A DNA stretch of 6,413 bases from DASQFI01 sp050264575 (GTDB taxonomy: Bacteria; Acidobacteriota; Vicinamibacteria; Vicinamibacterales; SCN-69-37), in the NCBI GenBank assembly GCA_050264575.1, contig JBLNGH010000319.1, positions 1-6,413 of the forward strand, written 5' to 3'. The notes under the pieces were generated by a model, which saw only the letters and a program-made list of their open reading frames with translations, was not told where the DNA came from and did not search any database. Below are positions 1 to 4,817 of this stretch, one piece after another. Positions within the stretch are counted from its first letter, which is position 1. The number at the start of each line of letters is the position of its first letter. Both the position numbers and the translations under genes were made by a program.

Positions 1-1
1 C

Positions 2-1834
2 GACGCCAACCCGGTCGCGGTTCAACTGGCGCAGTTGTCGCTCTGGCTGGCGACGCTGTCGCGCGGGAAGCCGCTGGGATTCCTCGATCATCGCCTGCGC
101 ACGGGCAACAGCCTTCTCGGAGCCTCGCCCGACGACCTCGCACGAACGGGCCGACGGATACGGTCCGGCGCTCGATTCGACTCGCAGCTCCCGCTCTTCG
201 AACGCGAGGAACTGGAGCACGCCATGCGGCAGGTTGCCAGGCCGCTCGCCGAACTGGCGTCCCGGAGCGACGAGACCGTCCGCGACGTCCGGGCCAAGGA
301 GGCCATCTGGAACCGGTTGTCGGCTGCTCAGTCGCCGCTCCAGCGGTGGCGCACGGCATGCACGCTGTGGTGCGCCCGGTGGTTCTGGCCGAGCGAGGCC
401 GCTCCAACCCCGCCGGAAATGCGGGCGGCGCTCGACGCGCTGCTCAAGCGCGACACGACACTGGCCGCCGCGCAGCTCGAGACGTGGACGCGAATCGCCC
501 GGGCTACGGGCGCCCGCCATCGCTTCTTCCACTGGCCGCTCGAATTTGCCGACGTGTTTTATGACGAGTCAGGGCAACCGCGCGCCGCCGCGGGATTCGA
601 TGCGGTGATCGGAAATCCGCCGTGGGAGATGTTGCGGGGCGATGGAGAAACACGAGACGACGGCGATGCCGCGTCGACGGTCAGATTCATCCGCGAATCA
701 GGCCTGTATCGCTCGTGCGGGCACGGGCATCTCAATCTGTATCAGCCGTTTCTCGAACGGGCGCTTTCGCTCACGCACAGCGGCGGTCGCGTCGGCCTGA
801 TCCTTCCCTGGGGCCTGGCCGCCGATGACGGTGCGAAGGCGCTGCGCGAGACCCTGCTCGACCGGTCGCGGGTTCATACGATCGTCGGTCTCGACAATGC
901 GAGCGGCATCTTTCCCGTGCACCGGGGCACACGATTCCTGGTCGTCATCGCCAGCCCGGGTGGGGTCACCGGCACGATCCGCGCGCGATTCGGCGTCCGC
1001 ACGCTCGCCGAGATCGACGAGTTGCCCGGTCGCGAGGATTCGCCGGCGCCGACTGCGTATCCAGTGCGGCTGACCTCGACGGTCCTCGCCAGCGTCGGCG
1101 GCGCCGCGCGGCGAATTCCCGATGTCCGCGACCCGCGTCATCTTTCGTTCCTTCATCAGCTCACGGATCGGTTTCCAGCTCTTGGAAGCGTGCGCAGCTG
1201 GTCGGCCGAGTTTGGCCGCGAGCTCAATGCGACGGAGGACCGCGCGAGTTTCGGCCCAAGCGGACTGCCGGTGATCGAGGGCAAAGACATCACGCCGTTC
1301 GTCGCCGACGCGCGCACGCCGTCAGCTCGAATCGATCTCGCTCGCGCGCGCACGCGTCTTCCGCACCGCGGCTTCGAACATCCCCGGCTTGCATATCGTG
1401 ACGTGTCGAGTGTCTCGAACCGCGTGTCGCTCATTGCGGCGATCGTGCCTCCGCGCGTCGTCACGACTCACACACTGTTCTGCCTTCGCACGCCGCTGCC
1501 GCTCCGGCGTCAGTATTTTCTCTGCGCCCTGTTCAATTCGTTCGTGCTGAACGCCGTCGTGCGGATGCTCATGGGCGGACATCTCACGACGAGTCTCGTG
1601 GAGAGTCTGCCGGTGCCCGTCTGGAGCGGCGACACACTGCAGCGGCGAATCGCGGCGCTCGCCTGTCGTCTCGCGCGGCGTCCTGATTGCGCGGCCGCAC
1701 ACGCCGAGCTGCAGTCATCGATCGCGCGACTTTATGACCTCGACCGTCAGGCGTTTCACGGCGTGCTCGAGACCTTCCCGCTGATCTCGATCCAAGAACG
1801 TGATCGCGCGTTTGCAGCTTTTATGAAACCTTGA
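2..1834 (+). CDS. N6-adenine DNA methyltransferase, Eco57I/type IIG restriction-modification-like, 5'-partial
   Basis: The reading frame is open from base 2 to a TGA at 1832-1834, so 610 residues of a larger protein are visible. The fragment opens with a D-x-NP-x-AV stretch followed by LSLWL, the acidic SAM-binding strand typical of Eco57I-type methylases; the glycine-rich motif I should lie just upstream. GNSLLG follows near residue 40. A long, probably helical insert of about 145 residues comes next, then FDAVIGNPPW (NPPW at 205-208), the catalytic motif IV of N6-adenine methyltransferases. A VGLILPWGL segment and FPVHRGTRFLVV follow. An EGKDITPF motif near 426 and the ending LTTSLVESLPVPVW resemble the TaqI/type I S-like target-recognition region. 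The C-terminal ETFPLISIQERDRAF looks like a natural end. It probably methylates adenine for phage defence. Whether a nuclease domain is present (type IIG), or the gene belongs to BREX or DISARM, cannot be seen because the N-terminus is missing. Confidence 0.88.
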   Translation, partial: DANPVAVQLAQLSLWLATLSRGKPLGFLDHRLRTGNSLLGASPDDLARTGRRIRSGARFDSQLPLFEREELEHAMRQVARPLAELASRSDETVRDVRAKEAIWNRLSAAQSPLQRWRTACTLWCARWFWPSEAAPTPPEMRAALDALLKRDTTLAAAQLETWTRIARATGARHRFFHWPLEFADVFYDESGQPRAAAGFDAVIGNPPWEMLRGDGETRDDGDAASTVRFIRESGLYRSCGHGHLNLYQPFLERALSLTHSGGRVGLILPWGLAADDGAKALRETLLDRSRVHTIVGLDNASGIFPVHRGTRFLVVIASPGGVTGTIRARFGVRTLAEIDELPGREDSPAPTAYPVRLTSTVLASVGGAARRIPDVRDPRHLSFLHQLTDRFPALGSVRSWSAEFGRELNATEDRASFGPSGLPVIEGKDITPFVADARTPSARIDLARARTRLPHRGFEHPRLAYRDVSSVSNRVSLIAAIVPPRVVTTHTLFCLRTPLPLRRQYFLCALFNSFVLNAVVRMLMGGHLTTSLVESLPVPVWSGDTLQRRIAALACRLARRPDCAAAHAELQSSIARLYDLDRQAFHGVLETFPLISIQERDRAFAAFMKP

Positions 1835-2043
1835 TTCAACGCACGGAGGCGGCTGTCCGCCGGTCCCGCAGATCAAACGACTTGCAGAATCGTGTCGCCG
1901 TCGTCGGGACGCAAGTGTGCTCCGGCGGGTCGGCGACGCTGACCCTCACGTTCAAGACCGCTGGCAGGTTCTTGGTGATCTGCACCTTCCTGCCGCACTT
2001 CCAGACCGGCATGTACGGCTGGGTTGAAGTCGGGGATAGATAG
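1831..2043 (+). pseudogene. truncated cupredoxin (plastocyanin/azurin-like), C-terminal remnant
   Basis: The frame running to a TAG at 2041-2043 encodes a blue-copper C-terminal signature. A GGSATLTLTF strand and a turn around TAGRF lead into CTFLPHF followed by GMYGWVEV. Cys at 1981-1983, His at 1996-1998 and Met at 2011-2013 match the C-x4-H-x4-M ligand loop of plastocyanin-like proteins. Likeness begins only at about base 1897. The upstream half of the fold, the first His ligand and any signal peptide are absent. The methyltransferase gene ends at 1834, so there is no room for them. The nominal start is a TTG overlapping the methyltransferase stop, with no Shine-Dalgarno sequence, and is probably not used. 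Cupredoxins normally carry electrons in the periplasm; this stub lacks a complete copper site and is most likely a dead fragment. A short expressed protein of unknown role is less likely. Confidence 0.6.
1845..1866 (+). terminator. weak GC hairpin after the methyltransferase stop
   Basis: A 5-bp stem (GGCGG at 1848-1852 with CCGCC at 1857-1861, loop CTGT) lies 13 bases after the methyltransferase stop. It can be extended by three pairs across a two-base bulge (1845-1847 with 1864-1866). No T-tract follows, so it is not a canonical intrinsic terminator. In DNA this GC-rich, such a hairpin could arise by chance. Confidence 0.25.
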
Positions 2044-2060
2044 AGGCATCAGCGACTGAC

Positions 2061-2099
2061 TGTGAGACGTGGGGCGTCAGCAACGCTCCACGTCTCACG
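2061..2099. repeat. long perfect-type hairpin (15-bp stem, 7-base loop)
   Basis: Bases 2062-2076 pair with 2084-2098. All pairs are Watson-Crick except one G-T wobble (2073 with 2087), and an optional outer T-G pair would reach 2061 and 2099. The loop is TCAGCAA. It starts 18 bases after the cupredoxin fragment's stop and lies about 105 bases before the ferredoxin/NrfD gene. No run of T follows on either side, so it could be a bidirectional transcription barrier, an mRNA-stabilising stem or a dispersed palindromic repeat. No second copy is visible in the window. Confidence 0.8.
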
Positions 2100-2129
2100 T
2101 GTATCCAAATCGTTCACGCTGTATCCAAA
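2100..2129 (+). promoter_or_regulatory. 10-bp direct repeat TGTATCCAAA at 20-bp pitch
   Basis: TGTATCCAAA occurs at 2100-2109 and again at 2120-2129. Each copy is preceded by TCACG, with two extra bases in one copy. The start-to-start spacing is 20 bases, roughly two helical turns, so a regulator could bind both copies on one DNA face. The pair sits immediately after the long hairpin and about 76 bases before the start of the ferredoxin/NrfD gene, in locally AT-richer sequence. A regulator-binding role is inferred from geometry and position; no known operator is recognised. Confidence 0.4.
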
Positions 2130-2194
2130 ATCTGCACATCTTTTCATCACCCCCTTTTTGGGGCCGCGCGCTCTCGATTTTTCCGGATTTCGTC

Positions 2195-2200
2195 TATAGT
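2195..2200 (+). promoter_or_regulatory. candidate -10 element (TATAGT) for the molybdoenzyme operon
   Basis: TATAGT differs from the sigma-70 -10 consensus at one position. It ends five bases before the TTG and eight before the GTG candidate start codons. There is no convincing -35 at the usual spacing (2172-2177 reads TCTCGA). No Shine-Dalgarno sequence lies between the hexamer and the start. If used, transcription would begin at about 2206-2209, giving a leaderless or nearly leaderless mRNA. It is the only good -10 match seen close to the gene. Confidence 0.35.
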
Positions 2201-2205
2201 CCCCG

Positions 2206-3732
2206 TTGGTGCCGAACTACGGGTTTGTCATCGACCTGCGCAAGTGCATCGGTTGTCATGCATGCACGATTGCCTGCAAGGCCGAGCACGACATTCCGAT
2301 CGGCGTCAACCGCTGCTGGGTCAAGACGGTCGAGAAAGGGACTTTCCCCGACACGCAGCGCGTGTTCTTCCCGGTCCTCTGCAATCAATGCGAAGATGCG
2401 CCGTGCCTGAAGATCTGCCCGACGAACGCGCTCTTCAAGCGCCCTGACGGCATCGTCGATCTGAACAGCGCCGCGTGCATCGGCTGCCGTGCGTGCATGG
2501 CCGCCTGTCCGTACGATCAGCTGTTCATCGATCCGAACACGCACACCGCGGAGAAGTGCAACTTCTGCGCGAATCGCATCGAGAACGAGCTCCAGCCGGC
2601 GTGCGTCAGCGTCTGCCCCACGGAGTGCCGCATCTTCGGCGACCTCGACGACCCGGACAGCCGCGTCTCGGCCATCGTCCAGCGCGAGTCCTTCATGGTC
2701 CGGAAGCCGGAGAAAGGAACGGGCCCCAAGGTCTTCTATCTCGGGGCCGACGAAGCCGTGATGCGGCCGGAAATCGCGGCGCAGCCGTTCCTCTACCGCG
2801 AAGGCCGCGTGCTGATGCGCCCGCTCGGCGCCGCAGCGCCGGACCCCGAGCGCCCCGGCGACCCGCGCGTCGACTACGACGTCCCGCATCGAAAGGCGTG
2901 GGGGATCGATCTGGTCATTTATCTCCTGACCAAGGGCATCTCGACCGGCGCGCTCCTGCTGTCGGCGCTGCTGTGGATGATGGGCGACCGCTCGACCGCC
3001 GTCGGCCTCGGTGGACCGATCGTCGCCGCGGTGTTCGCCCTGCTGACCGCCGTCGTGCTGGTCATCGACCTCGAGCAGCCGCAGCGATTCCTGATGATTC
3101 TCACGCGGCCGAACTGGCAATCGTGGCTGGCACGCGGGGCGTTCCTGTTGACGGCGCACGGCGCGATCGCTTCCATCTGGATTGCGCTGTACCTGTCCGG
3201 CCAGCTCCAGTTCCTCGCCTGGCTCGCGCCGGTCGCGTTCATCGTCGCGCTGTCGGCGACGGCCTACACGGGGTTCCTCTTCGCGCAGGGTCTCGCGCGC
3301 GATCTGTGGCAGGGCCCGCACTCGACGATCGACCTCGTCGCGCAAGCCGTCGCCGAAGGCAGCGCGGCGCTGCTCGTGGTCTCATTGATCTTCGGCGGCG
3401 GGCCGGACACGGTCCGCACGCTGGCCCTGGCGCTCGCTTTCGCGTCGATCGCGCATCTGACCATCCTGGTGCTCGAGCATCTGCTCACGCCGAGTCCGAC
3501 CATCCATCACGAGCTCGCGGTCCGGGCGGTCCGATCGGGACGATATTCGTTGCTGTTCTGGGTCGGCGCGCTCGGCATGGGTGGTCTCGCGCCCATCCTC
3601 TCCATCTGGTTTGCCTCGACGGTTGGATTCTCGCTCTCGGTGCTCGTCCCGACCGCGCTCGTCGCGCTCGTGGGCTGCTTCACCTGGGAATACATCTGGG
3701 TCGAGGCGGGACAATCGGTGCCGAACAGCTAA
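2206..3732 (+). CDS. fused [4Fe-4S] ferredoxin / NrfD-PsrC-like membrane anchor subunit of a molybdoenzyme
   Basis: This 508-residue protein joins two subunits that are usually separate. Residues 1-145 form a DmsB/PsrB/NrfC-type ferredoxin with four cysteine groups: C14/C17/C20/C24, C59/C62/C67/C71, C91/C94/C97/C101 and C118/C121/C133/C137. That is enough for four [4Fe-4S] clusters; C37 and C141 are extra. After a Pro/Arg-rich linker (about 200-230), eight hydrophobic segments follow at roughly 235-258, 268-289, 309-330, 335-361, 375-398, 402-427, 446-470 and 474-498. DLEQPQRF-x5-RPN at 288-303 and TAYTGF at 353 match NrfD-family conserved regions. It should move electrons between the catalytic subunit and the quinone pool. 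There is no Tat or Sec signal ahead of the first cluster, so the ferredoxin domain is predicted cytoplasmic. The start is TTG 2206 or GTG 2209, since TAG at 2197-2199 closes the frame upstream. The C-terminal AGQSVPNS looks native. The catalytic partner begins at 4814, separated only by a mobile element. Confidence 0.92.
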   Translation: MVPNYGFVIDLRKCIGCHACTIACKAEHDIPIGVNRCWVKTVEKGTFPDTQRVFFPVLCNQCEDAPCLKICPTNALFKRPDGIVDLNSAACIGCRACMAACPYDQLFIDPNTHTAEKCNFCANRIENELQPACVSVCPTECRIFGDLDDPDSRVSAIVQRESFMVRKPEKGTGPKVFYLGADEAVMRPEIAAQPFLYREGRVLMRPLGAAAPDPERPGDPRVDYDVPHRKAWGIDLVIYLLTKGISTGALLLSALLWMMGDRSTAVGLGGPIVAAVFALLTAVVLVIDLEQPQRFLMILTRPNWQSWLARGAFLLTAHGAIASIWIALYLSGQLQFLAWLAPVAFIVALSATAYTGFLFAQGLARDLWQGPHSTIDLVAQAVAEGSAALLVVSLIFGGGPDTVRTLALALAFASIAHLTILVLEHLLTPSPTIHHELAVRAVRSGRYSLLFWVGALGMGGLAPILSIWFASTVGFSLSVLVPTALVALVGCFTWEYIWVEAGQSVPNS

Positions 3733-3762
3733 GGGGTCAGGTCTTGTATTGCAACATTTCGG
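3733..3762 (+). repeat. left terminal inverted repeat of the RAYT element
   Basis: Thirty bases beginning GGGGTCAGGTCTTG and ending ATTTCGG are the exact reverse complement of 4784-4813. Identity stops at both boundaries: the next inner pair (3763/4783) and the outer pair (3732/4814) do not match as inverted repeats. This sets the element edge directly after the TAA stop of the preceding gene. Confidence 0.97.
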
Positions 3763-3965
3763 ACTTGTGCCGCTCAGCTGATTACAGTCCTGGCGCGTGG
3801 CGATACCACACGAGGTTGCAGAATCTGCGATCGTTGCACGCGTCACCGATTGTCAAAACTCACCCCTTCGGACGATCCGACCGAGCCGTCGCATGCCTAG
3901 GATTCCGACGCGGCGGAATACCTCTTGCAGCAGGGGTGGATGGATCGCCCCACCGACATCGCGCC

Positions 3966-4817
3966 ATGACACGCCCGCTGCGGATCGAGTTCCCAGGCGC
4001 GATGTATCACGTGATCTCTCGCGGCAATGCCCGCGCCCCAATCTTCGTCGACGACCATGATCGGCGGCTGTTTCTCAGCGAACTGACAAAGGTCGCCGAG
4101 CGGCTGGACTGGTGGTATTGGGCCTATTGTCTAATGGGGAATCACTATCACCTGGTGGTCGAAACCACCCAGCCGACACTGGCCCGCGGCATGCGTGATC
4201 TGAACGGCAATTACTCGCAAGCGTTCAATCGACGACACGAGCGCGTGGGGCACCTGTTTCAGGGGAGATACCGGAGCATCCTGATCGACAGCCATGGTTA
4301 CCTGCCCCACGTCATTCGATATGTTGTGATGAACCCGGTGCGAGCGGGGCTTGTGACGCATCCGCATGATTGGTACTGGAGCAGCTTTCTCGCGACGACG
4401 GGTGTCGCCGTAGCGCCGCCCCGTTTGGCGGTTCAGCGGGTGCTCACTCTTTTCGATCCGGACCTCGATCGGGCTCCGCGAACATTTGCCGGGTCTCTCG
4501 CGGCCGATCCGCCGACGATCGACTGGACGACGCCGGCGAGAAATCGCACCGCCGTCGGTAGCGCCGAATTCGTCGAGGCTCTCGGCTCGCGCGAGCCGTC
4601 GTCGTCACCGGAAGTCGCCCGTTCGGATCGGACCTGGAAGTCACTGGGGTTCTACGAGAATGAAACGCCCACGCGAAATGCCGCGATTCGAGCGGCGTAT
4701 GCCAGCGGCGCCTTCACGCTGCGAGCGATTGCCGACCACTTCGGTTTGCATTACGCAACTGTCAGTCGAATCGTGCACCAGCACCGAAATGTTGCAATAC
4801 AAGACCTGACCCCATGA
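3966..4817 (+). CDS. REP-associated tyrosine transposase-like protein (RAYT, Y1/HUH family)
   Basis: This 283-residue protein opens with MTRPLRIEFPGAMYHVISRGN, the usual RAYT start, which favours ATG 3966 although the frame is open far upstream. GNHYHLVVE carries the metal-binding HUH pair (H60, H62). Y83, in NGNYSQAFN before a GHLFQGRY segment, is the expected nucleophilic tyrosine that cuts and joins single-stranded DNA. VVMNPVRAGLV at 120-130 is another family hallmark. Residues about 240-272 (FTLRAIADHFGLHYATVSRIV) form a helix-turn-helix likely to bind the element ends. The last ten or so residues are encoded inside the right inverted repeat. The element has no stop codon of its own: the final codon CCA takes its A from flanking DNA, and TGA (4815-4817) belongs to the flank, overlapping the downstream ATG. 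No clear Shine-Dalgarno sequence precedes the start. All catalytic residues are present, so it is probably functional. Confidence 0.92.
   Translation: MTRPLRIEFPGAMYHVISRGNARAPIFVDDHDRRLFLSELTKVAERLDWWYWAYCLMGNHYHLVVETTQPTLARGMRDLNGNYSQAFNRRHERVGHLFQGRYRSILIDSHGYLPHVIRYVVMNPVRAGLVTHPHDWYWSSFLATTGVAVAPPRLAVQRVLTLFDPDLDRAPRTFAGSLAADPPTIDWTTPARNRTAVGSAEFVEALGSREPSSSPEVARSDRTWKSLGFYENETPTRNAAIRAAYASGAFTLRAIADHFGLHYATVSRIVHQHRNVAIQDLTP
4784..4813 (-). repeat. right terminal inverted repeat of the RAYT element
   Basis: These 30 bases are the exact reverse complement of 3733-3762. The repeat also encodes the C-terminal tail of the transposase. It supplies the whole upstream context of the next gene's ATG, ending in GACCTGACCCC with no purine-rich Shine-Dalgarno sequence. 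Confidence 0.97.

Larger units (their letters stand above)
3733..4813 (+). mobile_element. complete RAYT-type insertion element with 30-bp perfect terminal inverted repeats
   Basis: The element is 1081 bp long, bounded by 30-bp inverted repeats identical at every position, and carries one Y1-type (HUH) transposase gene. The first base follows directly on the TAA stop of the ferredoxin/NrfD gene. The last base directly precedes the ATG of the molybdopterin oxidoreductase gene. No target-site duplication longer than one base is seen, as expected for single-strand HUH transposition. Bases 3763-3965, between the left repeat and the transposase start, hold no gene and no strong ribosome binding site. 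Identical ends and an intact catalytic frame suggest a recent insertion. Unlike IS200/IS605 elements, which carry subterminal hairpins, the ends are long inverted repeats of each other. Confidence 0.9.

Noticed and set aside
2147..2166. Short CCCC/GGGG hairpin around a T-run before the operon
   Set aside because: Only four to five pairs form, with the T-run in the loop rather than after the stem. This does not make a terminator, and no regulatory class matches.
2194..3345. A 383-codon open frame on the minus strand opposite the ferredoxin/NrfD gene
   Set aside because: Its product is Arg/Asp/Glu-rich low-complexity sequence with no recognisable motif, as expected opposite GC-rich coding DNA. 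The + strand protein has unmistakable cysteine clusters and membrane helices.
2475..3965. Stop-free extension upstream of the transposase frame, overlapping the ferredoxin/NrfD gene
   Set aside because: The translated region is Arg/Pro-rich shadow sequence. RAYT likeness begins at MTRPLRIEF (3966), and the extension crosses the element's left end, so it cannot be part of the element's gene.
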